Virus record (IMG/VR): IMGVR_UViG_3300036831_000071
Location: 1-20,300 of that record
Direction: 5' to 3' (one strand)
Origin: a virus
Length of the DNA stretch: 20,300 nucleotides
Position numbers and translations under genes: made by a program. The notes under the pieces are model-generated. The model was not told where the DNA came from. It did not search any database and saw only the letters and a program-made list of their open reading frames with translations. The first letter of the stretch is position 1. Every line of letters starts with the position of its first letter. Positions 9,480-15,233 of the stretch are shown piece by piece.

Positions 9480-9971
9480 CTAGAAGTCCATGACCGCCCG
9501 CCACGCGTCGGTGGTGACCCGCGTGGCCATCCCGGTGCTCTCCAGCCTCCTGGCCGCTGTGGCCATCGCCGGGCGGCGGGGAATCGTCACGCTCCGGCCG
9601 AAGAACCCGACGTCGGGGTTGCCGAGCTGCGGGAAGTTCCTCGCCGTGATGGTCACCGGCCCGAACTCGTGCACCGCCGCGTAGATGAGCTTGGACCCGA
9701 CGAGGCACCGGAACGCCGCTGTGCCGTCCTGCATGACCGGCGTCCGGGCGTAGGACCGGCGGAGCATCCCCGTGATGAGCGAGGGGGGCTGGCCGGGCTT
9801 GGACGGGGTGCGGGTGCCCTTGGGGTGCGTGCTCGAGGTGAGCGTGACCTTGACCGCGGTCTCGGCTGTCCGCCCGAGCGCCTCGCACGCCGCACGGGGC
9901 GCTTCGGCCGCCGCTTTCTCGCGGATGGCCCGGAGCCTGTCCGCTACCTCGCGGGCCGCGTTGCCGCTCAC
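9480..9971 (-). CDS. HK97 gp10-like head-tail joining / tail completion protein
   Basis: 163 aa from GTG 9971, which overlaps the stop of the GT frameshift product (GTGA). An N-terminal helix rich in Ala/Arg/Glu is followed by a basic Ser/Thr/Pro segment, then YAAVHEFGP (about residues 96-104) and a TIPRRPAMATAARR tail (about 128-141). This pattern, a 'Y..VEFG' strand and a later 'PRPF..pA' helix, is typical of the HK97 gp10-like family, which helps join or complete tails. In most siphoviruses this gene precedes the major tail protein; here it sits between the chaperone and the tape measure. The family call is from motif recognition and the exact role is inferred. Confidence 0.7.
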   Translation of the reverse strand: MSGNAAREVADRLRAIREKAAAEAPRAACEALGRTAETAVKVTLTSSTHPKGTRTPSKPGQPPSLITGMLRRSYARTPVMQDGTAAFRCLVGSKLIYAAVHEFGPVTITARNFPQLGNPDVGFFGRSVTIPRRPAMATAARRLESTGMATRVTTDAWRAVMDF

Positions 9972-10596
9972 CGGCCCCCCTTGCTCCGCCGCTCCGCCCG
10001 CTCGCCCTCGACGCGGCGGCGGATGTTCATCAGGTCGAAGCAGTACCGGCGCACGTAGGAGGGGGCCGCCTGGAAGTCGTCCCAGGACCAGTGCATTTCC
10101 CGCATCAGCTCGTAGTCGGCGACCTCGGCGGGCACTTCGCTGCCGCCCCAGGTGCCGTCGTAGATGGACTCGGCGGGGGCTAGGACGTCTTCCCAGTAGG
10201 CTCCGCCGGGCTCTGCGGAGGGTTTATGACCCCCGTCACCTGCTCCATCAGGTCCATGAGGATGGCCTGCGGAAGCTTCGCCACGGTCTCGGCGGTTGCC
10301 GGGAGCTGCAGGAGCCGCGGCGCTGTCTCCTCGTCGTGGATCAGCTCGCCGGTTTCGAGGTCGGCCTTGACGGGGACCGTGGGGTCCCAGACGCGCCAGC
10401 CGATGATGAGGTTGGCGATCAGCCCGCAGACGCCCTTGATCCTTTCCTCGCCGCTTTCCGTGTCGCCGCGGGAGGCCAGGGCGGTGAATTCGGTGCCGGG
10501 CATCGTCTGCGGGTTACGGATGATGACGTGGCAGGTGTCGCCGTCCTCGACCAGCTCGTCGAACCTGCGGGTGATGACCGGGTTGCGGTAGCCCAT
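9968..10596 (-). CDS. Tail assembly chaperone, -1 frameshift product (gpGT type)
   Basis: This is the long form made when ribosomes slip back one base at A-AAC-CCT (10225-10219). It has 126 residues of the short chaperone followed by 83 residues in the -1 frame, ending at the TGA at 9970-9968, for 209 aa in total. The extension contains the expected T-type sequence: a Tyr/Trp/Asp-rich patch (AYWEDV), then YELMREMHWSWDDFQAAP, and a basic end (RRRVEGERAERRSKGG). In lambda the GT form bridges the tape measure and the tail tube protein during assembly. The extension has no good start of its own, and its stop overlaps the next GTG start, which supports expression by frameshifting. Confidence 0.85.
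10180..10596 (-). CDS. Tail assembly chaperone, short form (gpG type)
   Basis: 138 aa from ATG 10596, with AAAAGGA six bases upstream and only 15 nt after the major tail protein stop. The protein is a soluble alpha/beta chaperone type: FDELVEDGDTCHVIIRNPQ near the N-terminus, a central GVCGLIANLIIGWRVWDP, and a C-terminal helix (AILMDLMEQVTGVINPP) before the slip site. Position between the major tail protein and the tape measure, with an overlapping -1 extension, is the standard siphovirus arrangement. Most ribosomes should end here at TAG 10182-10180, giving an excess of G over GT. Confidence 0.85.
   Translation of the reverse strand: MGYRNPVITRRFDELVEDGDTCHVIIRNPQTMPGTEFTALASRGDTESGEERIKGVCGLIANLIIGWRVWDPTVPVKADLETGELIHDEETAPRLLQLPATAETVAKLPQAILMDLMEQVTGVINPPQSPAEPTGKTS
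10219..10225 (-). other. Programmed -1 ribosomal frameshift site A-AAC-CCT
   Basis: The minus strand reads AAACCCT in the phase A AAC CCT, a perfect X XXY YYZ heptamer. Both tRNAs (Asn, then Pro) can re-pair after slipping to AAA CCC. It is an A-run in a very GC-rich gene, 13 codons before the zero-frame stop, and it links the G frame to an open T-like frame. A G-run (GGGGGT) a few codons earlier is a weaker alternative site. Confidence 0.8.
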
Positions 10597-10611
10597 TTCG
10601 TCCTTTTCGTA

Positions 10612-11763
10612 TCAGTACGCGGCGGTGAGGAAGTTGGACAGGCTGACGGACACGATGCCGCTGTCGGTTGCGTTCGCGATGCCGGTCAGCGCCTGGTTGA
10701 GCTGCACGTACTGGCTTGCGAGGTCGACCTCGCCGGTGGTGTAGCCGGACTGCGACATGGTGATCGCCAGCACCGACCCGCCGGAGGTGACCGGCTGGGT
10801 GAGGGTGTGCACTGTCGGGAGCTGGCTGTACTGCTTGAAGAGGCTGATGTCGAGGTCGTTCTCGAAGATCGCCTTGTAGGTGCCGTCGGCCTCCATGGCG
10901 CCGGGAAAGATCTCCCGGGGCCCCTGGGTGCCGTCGGAGGAGTCGATGACCTCCACGGCCCGCTTCAGCGTCAGGTCGAACGTCAGCCCGCGGGTGGAGG
11001 CCGCGCCGCCGTTGGTGACGGTCCACGCCCAGCCGACGATCGGCTGCACCGCCGACGCCGCGTACGCGAACGTCGACTGGGTGGCGGACGGGAACCCGGA
11101 GTACTTCGGGGAGCAGGTGATGAACCCCTTCGGGTCGATCTTGATCGCCAGGTCGGACATGACGCAGCCGGGCCAGCCGAGCTGGTCGGTCCCGTCGTCG
11201 ACCGTGAACGAGTAGGTCGGCCACACCGTGCTGAAGGTGCGGTTCGCCTTGAACACGTGCGTGGACTGGGACAGCACCGCCCCGCCCGCCGCGGTGTGCG
11301 CGTACTTCGTGCCCGTCGCCGGGACGACGACGGTCGCCGCGGTCCCCACCGTGGTCACCTTCACCCACTCAAGGTTCGCGCCGGCGGAATCGGAGATCTG
11401 GATGACGCTGTTCGTCGGCACGGTCACGGTCAGGGTCAGTGACGTCGCCCCGGCCGCGCAGTTCGACGCCAGGGTCGTCGACACGCCCGCCGCCACCGTG
11501 TCCGGGCCGATCATGGCCCGCATGAAGTGGCCGATCAGGTCCGCGTACGCGTTCGACTCGATATCCCACGTGCAGTAGGCGGGCCCCTGGTTCAGGCCCT
11601 GGACCACGCTGTCGTTCGCCCGCACCGACTCATCCCGCAGCGGGGCGATGACGTCGATGAACTTCGCGGTCGTGAACGGGACGGAGATGGCCGGGGCGGT
11701 GTAGGTGTACTGGGTGCCCTCCTTGGCCAGCCCGAGCTTGGCGAGGCGTGACAGGTAGGTCAT
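10612..11763 (-). CDS. Major tail (tube) protein with inserted beta domain
   Basis: 383 aa starting at ATG 11763, overlapping the previous stop by ATGA. The N-terminus (MTYLSRLAKLGLAKEG, then YTAPAISVPFTTAKF) and the body (SFTVDDGTDQLGWPGC about 185-200, SDLAIKIDPKGFITCSPKYSG about 202-222, and a C-terminal ANATDSGIVSVSLSNF) fit actinophage tail tube subunits, which stack as hexamers to form the tail. Residues about 92-166 interrupt the tube domain with an autonomous-looking Thr/Val-rich beta module that resembles residues 929-997 of the hub-like protein. The insertion probably projects from the tail surface. The gene directly precedes the chaperone pair, which supports the call. Confidence 0.88.
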   Translation of the reverse strand: MTYLSRLAKLGLAKEGTQYTYTAPAISVPFTTAKFIDVIAPLRDESVRANDSVVQGLNQGPAYCTWDIESNAYADLIGHFMRAMIGPDTVAAGVSTTLASNCAAGATSLTLTVTVPTNSVIQISDSAGANLEWVKVTTVGTAATVVVPATGTKYAHTAAGGAVLSQSTHVFKANRTFSTVWPTYSFTVDDGTDQLGWPGCVMSDLAIKIDPKGFITCSPKYSGFPSATQSTFAYAASAVQPIVGWAWTVTNGGAASTRGLTFDLTLKRAVEVIDSSDGTQGPREIFPGAMEADGTYKAIFENDLDISLFKQYSQLPTVHTLTQPVTSGGSVLAITMSQSGYTTGEVDLASQYVQLNQALTGIANATDSGIVSVSLSNFLTAAY

Positions 11764-11993
11764 TCGCCGGCCTCCTTGTCGTGTCCGGCGGCCTTGCCGC
11801 GCTTGCCCGCAGGCTTGTCGTCAGGGGCTTCCGCCGGCGCTGTGCCGCTCTCCGGGCCGTCCAGGCGGGTGCAGCCGGGGATCACCCCGTGGACCTCCGG
11901 GTCGTAGCCTTCGGCCTCGAACTCGCCGGGCGGGATGACCCCGAACGCCTGCGATCGCAGGACGCTGCCGGTGTCGTTCCTGAACTTGGCCAT
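11760..11993 (-). CDS. Small structural-operon protein, 77 aa, unknown role
   Basis: The chosen start is ATG 11993, because GGGAGG lies seven bases upstream; a longer reading from 12131 would overlap the divergent gene. The protein has a short folded-looking N-terminus (MAKFRNDTGSVLR, then GVIPPGEFEAEGYDP) and a low-complexity Pro/Glu/Lys tail. It is translationally coupled to the major tail protein (ATGA). The build, a short N-terminal domain with an RxD.G opening and a charged disordered tail, resembles the 117-aa protein after the capsid gene. I do not recognise a family; a decoration or assembly role is only a guess. Confidence 0.75.
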   Translation of the reverse strand: MAKFRNDTGSVLRSQAFGVIPPGEFEAEGYDPEVHGVIPGCTRLDGPESGTAPAEAPDDKPAGKRGKAAGHDKEAGE

Positions 11994-12029
11994 GCGGCTG
12001 CCTCCCGGTGGCGGGCTAAGGTTGGGGGG

Positions 12030-12389
12030 GTGAGCGAGGTGGCCGGCCGCGAGTTCGGCGAGGTGCTGGTGGCCTTCGTCGATGACCCGCCGAACGGGCC
12101 GAGACTGCGCATCGCCGCAGCGGACGAGCACGTGCTGATCACGGTTCCGCTGCTCGCCCTGGCCGACGCGGGCGAGTCGCCGTGGGCTTCGCTTCGAGAG
12201 GCTGGCGAGCCCGGCGACGGCGACCCGTTCGGCTACCGGGGAGCGGTGCTCAGGCTTGAGATAGGCGAACGGTCAGTCGCCTACCGGGTCGGCGAGTACG
12301 TGCCCGGGCAGCGCGGCTATGTCGCGGAGCGCGAGCGGTGCGGGCAGGAGCTTGAGTGCCAGCGCGCCATCGGGCAGGAGCAGGGCTAG
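12030..12389 (+). CDS. Hypothetical protein, 119 aa (reverse-oriented island A)
   Basis: Starts at GTG 12030 with AAGG eight bases upstream and ends at TAG 12387-12389. It is opposite in direction to all structural genes around it. The product is acidic and shows alternating strands: EFGEVLVAFVDDPP, RLRIAAADEHVLITVPLLAL, AVLRLEIGERSVAYRVGEYV, then GQRGYVAERERCGQE. No signal peptide or membrane segment is visible and I do not recognise the family. Its start is 36 nt from the divergent 77-aa gene and its stop shares CTAG with the convergent tail-terminator-like gene. It is a candidate accessory gene; the precise fit between neighbours argues that it is real. Confidence 0.65.
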   Translation: MSEVAGREFGEVLVAFVDDPPNGPRLRIAAADEHVLITVPLLALADAGESPWASLREAGEPGDGDPFGYRGAVLRLEIGERSVAYRVGEYVPGQRGYVAERERCGQELECQRAIGQEQG

Positions 12390-12892
12390 CCGTTGACCTC
12401 GTCGTCATCCGCGTAGTAGGTAACCGAGGCGCGCAGTTCCTTGTCCGCCGGCACGGTCTGCATCGGGTGCTCGAACGAGACGTGCACGCCCGGCGACCTC
12501 GGTACTTCCCCGGCGGACAGGAACGCCCCGCCGTGCGTCTTGTCGCCTACCGGCCCGCGTATCCGCTGCACGAGGAGGTCGACGGCGTTCTTCAGGTTCT
12601 GCTGCTCGGTTTCCAGCAGCGGCGACGTGGTGACCCGGACCGGCCAGTGCAGGTCAAGGGTGATCTGGTAGTGCGGCATGATCCGCTGGCTTGAGGTCCG
12701 CTCGTCGTCGATCTCCAGTGACGACACGTAAAGCTGCGTCTGCTGGGTGCCGGGGGTACGGGTCCAGAACGCCTGGATGACGTCGAACGGGCCGCCGTCC
12801 TGCGTCAGCAGCCACGGGAGCGAATCTCCCGTGGTCGTGAGCCAGGCCGCCTCGCGGACTTCCACCGTGCTCAGACCGGTATAGGTAGGCAC
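12386..12892 (-). CDS. Tail terminator / tail completion-like protein
   Basis: The preferred start is GTG 12892 (168 aa), because longer readings run through the divergent DUF6221 gene and become Ser/Ala-rich nonsense. Notable segments are DGGPFDVIQAFW, the strand QLYVSSLEID, the pair HYQITLDLHWPV and LLETEQQNLKNAVDLLVQRI, and a C-terminal ELRASVTYYADD. A strand-helix-strand protein of about 150 residues in the slot before the major tail protein fits a tail terminator, which caps the tube and joins it to the head. The ribosome site is weak (GAGGA eleven bases upstream). The assignment rests mostly on position and size. Confidence 0.6.
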   Translation of the reverse strand: MPTYTGLSTVEVREAAWLTTTGDSLPWLLTQDGGPFDVIQAFWTRTPGTQQTQLYVSSLEIDDERTSSQRIMPHYQITLDLHWPVRVTTSPLLETEQQNLKNAVDLLVQRIRGPVGDKTHGGAFLSAGEVPRSPGVHVSFEHPMQTVPADKELRASVTYYADDDEVNG

Positions 12893-12926
12893 TCGGTCAC
12901 CGGTCCTCGCGTGGGATGCTGGCGCA

Positions 12927-13376
12927 GTGAGCGACGAGATGACGGCTTGGCTCCGCGCGCAGGTCGAGGCAGACAAGGCGGCGGGCCAGGCGCTGATTGG
13001 CGATGGCTGCACGGGCACATGGGAGATCGATCACTACCGCGCGGTTCGCGATTCAGGCTCGCCGGTAAGGCTGTTCGATGGGGTCATCCACGACCGCGCC
13101 GCATGGCGAACCGTTGATGTCGCCAGAGCGCGGCATGCAGACGCCCAGGCTCGCCACATCGCCATCCATGACCCGCGTGACGTGATCGCCGACTGCGACG
13201 CGAAGCTGGCTGCGCTCGACCTGTGCGAGCGCGTGATCCGGGAGGATGCCGAGGATCACGACGACTGCGGCGCGGCAAGCTCGTGGACCGGGCTCGCGGT
13301 CGCGCGGCTCGCCGTGAGCCTGCTCGCCTCCGGCTACCGGCACCGTGACGGCTGGCAGAAGAGCTGGGCGGCGTGA
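12927..13376 (+). CDS. DUF6221-like accessory protein
   Basis: 149 aa from GTG 12927. The opening DEMTAWLRAQVEADKAAGQ, the central ARHADAQARHIAIHDPRDVI, the following ADCDAKLAALDLCERVI, and a closing LLASGYRHRDGWQKSW match the layout I recall for DUF6221, a small all-helical family common in actinobacteria and their phages, whose function is unknown. It opens a plus-strand run of small genes, and its stop overlaps the next start (GTGA). The start is 34 nt from the divergent tail-terminator-like gene. There is no strong Shine-Dalgarno; GGGATG lies about 8 nt upstream. It is probably accessory cargo rather than a virion part. Confidence 0.75.
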   Translation: MSDEMTAWLRAQVEADKAAGQALIGDGCTGTWEIDHYRAVRDSGSPVRLFDGVIHDRAAWRTVDVARARHADAQARHIAIHDPRDVIADCDAKLAALDLCERVIREDAEDHDDCGAASSWTGLAVARLAVSLLASGYRHRDGWQKSWAA

Positions 13377-13630
13377 CGGTCACTCAGGCCGACGCGCAGG
13401 CGTGGCTTGAACGGCAGGCCGACCACTACTGCGCGGAAGGCGGCACGTTCACGTCCGACCTGCCGCTCGGCGTCACCGGGCTTGGTGTCCGCCTTGAACT
13501 GTCGGGAGACTTCAGCCTGCGCGCGAGCCTCTGCGAGAAGTTCAAGCCGGGACCACTGACGTTCTATGCCGTCTGGCTCGGCATCGAGCTGACCACGACA
13601 CGGCAATGGAGCCCGAGGTCTGCGCGGTGA
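13373..13630 (+). CDS. Hypothetical protein, 85 aa (island B, second gene)
   Basis: GTG 13373 overlaps the DUF6221 stop by GTGA, implying translational coupling. The sequence has an N-terminal helix (ADAQAWLERQADHYCAEGG), then strands (TGLGVRLELSGDFSLRASL, and LTFYAVWLGIEL). It is soluble and mixed alpha/beta, with no recognised family. Codon use in this island is less strictly G/C-ending than in the structural genes. It is considered real because it belongs to a chain of short overlapping genes. Confidence 0.6.
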   Translation: MTVTQADAQAWLERQADHYCAEGGTFTSDLPLGVTGLGVRLELSGDFSLRASLCEKFKPGPLTFYAVWLGIELTTTRQWSPRSAR

Positions 13631-13914
13631 CGACGCCGTACGTCCACACGCTCGGCGCGACGCGAAGCCCGGCGCTCACTGTCCGGAGGCTGCTTCCGTC
13701 ATGGGAGCCGCCGTGGCCGCCGATGAGGGGGCCGGTACCTGCTGGCCGGCCGTGCGCGACATGCACGCACGGGCAGCCGCCGCGTGTCCTGCCCATTGAC
13801 TGGCCGCTGCCGCCGTTCGAATTCGCGGAGCCGACGGGAGAGCGGTGGCCGTACCGGCTTGAGTGCTACGGTGCGTGGCCGTTCCCGAACTACCGGCTGT
13901 CCAGCGTCATCTAG
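13627..13914 (+). CDS. Hypothetical Pro-rich protein, 95 aa (island B, third gene)
   Basis: The start chosen is GTG 13627, which overlaps the previous TGA (GTGA) and has GAGG eight bases upstream; an ATG at 13606 is possible. The protein is rich in Pro, Trp and Arg, with a CATCTHG motif and a later LECYG, so a small metal site of three cysteines and a histidine is possible. Other segments are SWEPPWPP and IDWPLPPFEF. There is no known family and no membrane segment. Confidence 0.55.
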   Translation: MTTPYVHTLGATRSPALTVRRLLPSWEPPWPPMRGPVPAGRPCATCTHGQPPRVLPIDWPLPPFEFAEPTGERWPYRLECYGAWPFPNYRLSSVI

Positions 13915-13916
13915 CG

Positions 13917-14081
13917 ATGAGCGAAGACGGCTGGGAAGACTACGAATCGGTGCAGATGTTCGAGGGCTGCGACTGCAGCCACGACGCGACCGAGCACAAG
14001 GGCGCGTGGGGAGACTGGCGTGAGGGTGAGGGCTGCCTGGTGCCCGGCTGCCCGTGCGACGTCGAGTGGGAGGACGCATGA
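13917..14081 (+). CDS. Small Cys-rich putative zinc-binding protein, 54 aa
   Basis: ATG 13917 lies 2 nt after the previous stop, and the gene ends at TGA 14079-14081. Near the middle, GCDCSHDATEHKG is followed by GCLVPGCPCDVEW. The pattern C-x-C-x-H...H...C...C-x-C fits a compact zinc-binding fold often seen in tiny actinobacterial and actinophage proteins. The N-terminus is acidic (SEDGWEDYESV). There is no clear Shine-Dalgarno, so translation probably depends on re-initiation. The biochemical role is unknown. Confidence 0.6.
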   Translation: MSEDGWEDYESVQMFEGCDCSHDATEHKGAWGDWREGEGCLVPGCPCDVEWEDA

Positions 14082-14290
14082 AGCTGGAATGGAATCCGCT
14101 GGACATCAAGCCGGTGGGCGAGCTGACGCTCTACGGCGATGCGCGCCCGCTGGAAGAGATCCGCAAGGGTGACCTGGTGCTGGTCAACGGGTCGCCGTAC
14201 CGCGTGACGGACGGGTCGGATGACGGCGACTCGGTGACTTACAAGCTGGAGCCGACCTGGCTGGAAGACGACGGAAGGCCGAGCCCGTGA
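14078..14290 (+). CDS. Hypothetical protein, 70 aa, small beta-barrel-like
   Basis: ATG 14078 overlaps the previous stop (ATGA), with GGGAGG just upstream. The central part, IRKGDLVLVNGSPYRVTDG followed by SVTYKLEPTWL, reads as four or five short strands with a tight turn, in the manner of small SH3-like barrels. The N-terminus is MKLEWNPLDIKPVGELTLYG. The stop overlaps the next GTG. No family is recognised; the fold remark is inference. Confidence 0.6.
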   Translation: MKLEWNPLDIKPVGELTLYGDARPLEEIRKGDLVLVNGSPYRVTDGSDDGDSVTYKLEPTWLEDDGRPSP

Positions 14291-14574
14291 GCCCGAGACA
14301 TCCCGAGACGCTGGAGATCGAGAACCCGCTCGTCGTCTGCGGCCACTGCTGGTTCAGGGTGCCGCTGCGGGGTGAGTGGTCAGTGGAGGATGGCAGGCTC
14401 GTCTTCCGCGCCAACCCGGATCCTCAGCCGGGGCGCGGGCCGGATCTGGTCGGCTGCTGCGAGACTGACCTGATCGAGTTCGAGCGCATCACCGCCGACG
14501 GCAAGGAGCTGAGCCCCGAGCAGGTAGCGGCACTCCGGGAAACGGCCGCAAGCGCGCCAGCCGGGTGGGAGTGA
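14287..14574 (+). CDS. Hypothetical protein with CxxC and CC motifs, 95 aa
   Basis: GTG 14287 overlaps the previous TGA (GTGA), with GGAAGG nine bases upstream. The protein contains VVCGHCWFRVPL (about residues 16-27) and later VGCCETDLIEF (about 55-65), so four cysteines could bind zinc. The C-terminal helix is SPEQVAALRETAAS. It is the last of the overlapping plus-strand chain, and its stop lies 2 nt from the 3' end of the tRNA-like sequence on the other strand. No family is recognised. Confidence 0.6.
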   Translation: MSPRHPETLEIENPLVVCGHCWFRVPLRGEWSVEDGRLVFRANPDPQPGRGPDLVGCCETDLIEFERITADGKELSPEQVAALRETAASAPAGWE

Positions 14575-14576
14575 CC

Positions 14577-14648
14577 TGGCGGCGCCGCCAGGACTTGAAC
14601 CTGGGCCTCCGGGAGCTACCCGGCGCTCTTCTCCTGAGCTACGGCACC
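14577..14648 (-). tRNA. tRNA-like sequence with encoded CCA; nominal anticodon AGC
   Basis: The minus strand folds as a near-complete cloverleaf of 72 nt. The acceptor is GGTGCCG/CGGCGCC (one G-U pair), then TA, the D stem is GCTC/GAGC with a 7-nt loop, and the anticodon arm is four or five pairs around GTAGCTC. The T arm is CCAGG/CCTGG with loop TTCAAGT, followed by G and an encoded CCA. Keeping U33 gives anticodon AGC (Ala), which is unusual in bacteria, and position 26 seems missing, so it may be a degenerate tRNA or tRNA-like element. The encoded CCA and perfect T arm argue against chance. Confidence 0.55.
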
Positions 14649-14726
14649 GGCCCCGTAGGGACCACGACCACGTAACGGGAGCTGCCCGCCCGCCAGCCGA
14701 TAGCCCAAGCATAGGAGGATCACCCC

Positions 14727-14873
14727 ATGACCACCGAACCGGACGCCGACGCGAGCGACGGCAAGACCGAGGCGGAGCGGCTGAGGTCAGCCGAGATTAC
14801 GCTGGTGACGATCCGCGACCACGCCGAGGGCGTGCTGTCCGTGTCGCAAGAGGGCTCTCGTGCCGCCATCTAG
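14727..14873 (+). CDS. Small hypothetical protein, 48 aa (end of island B)
   Basis: ATG 14727 is preceded by AGGAGG nine bases upstream, the best ribosome site of the plus-strand genes. The gene ends at TAG 14871-14873, which shares CTAG with the stop of the convergent basic-protein gene. The peptide begins MTTEPDADASDGKTEAERLR and continues with a short helix (TLVTIRDHAEGVLSV). It is acidic and soluble. No family is recognised; support comes from the ribosome site and the exact fit against the neighbour. Confidence 0.6.
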   Translation: MTTEPDADASDGKTEAERLRSAEITLVTIRDHAEGVLSVSQEGSRAAI

Positions 14874-15232
14874 ATCCGCTTCGGCCTCGCCGCCCGGTAC
14901 TTCGCCGCCTTCTTCCGCTTGACGGCCCGCATCGCATGCCCGTGCTGCCCGGCCGCCTTGAACGCCTTCGCTTTCGCGTGCACCGGGAACGGGTTCCTGG
15001 TCCCGATCCCCTTGTACGCCGCAGGCTTCGGCGCTTTCCAGGGCTTCGCCGTCCGTGCCCGGAATCCCTTCAGCGCCTTCGGGGCGTGTGCCCGGAATAC
15101 TGCCCGGCTGCGCGCGTGATGGGCGCGGAACACCGACCCGCCGTGCTTGACCCCGCGCCTGCTGCGGAACCGCACTTTCCGGTTCCGCCTCGCCCGGCCC
15201 GGCTTGGTCCCGGTCAGCCTCACGGCGGCCAC
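14870..15232 (-). CDS. Very basic 120-aa protein with 11-residue repeats
   Basis: GTG 15232 lies one base after the connector stop, with GGAG five bases upstream. More than a third of residues are Lys, Arg or His and there are almost no acidic residues. Three consecutive 11-residue units are visible in the first half: VFRAHHARSRA, VFRAHAPKALK and GFRARTAKPWK. The rest is Lys/Ala/Pro-rich and ends RAARPKRI. Such a protein should bind nucleic acid or an acidic surface. It occupies the slot where a head-closure (neck) protein is expected, but its sequence looks unlike that family. Its function is unknown. Coupling to the connector and the convergent CTAG stop support it as a real gene. Confidence 0.65.
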   Translation of the reverse strand: MAAVRLTGTKPGRARRNRKVRFRSRRGVKHGGSVFRAHHARSRAVFRAHAPKALKGFRARTAKPWKAPKPAAYKGIGTRNPFPVHAKAKAFKAAGQHGHAMRAVKRKKAAKYRAARPKRI

Positions 15233-15233
15233 G

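Noticed and set aside
12015-12030. TAAGGT (12017-12022) seven bases before the GTG of island A, and GATGCT (12915-12920) six bases before the GTG of island B, as -10 boxes of leaderless promoters.
   Set aside because: The -10 matches are short, no convincing -35 is present, and island A also has AAGG as an ordinary ribosome site. Transcript-start mapping would be needed.
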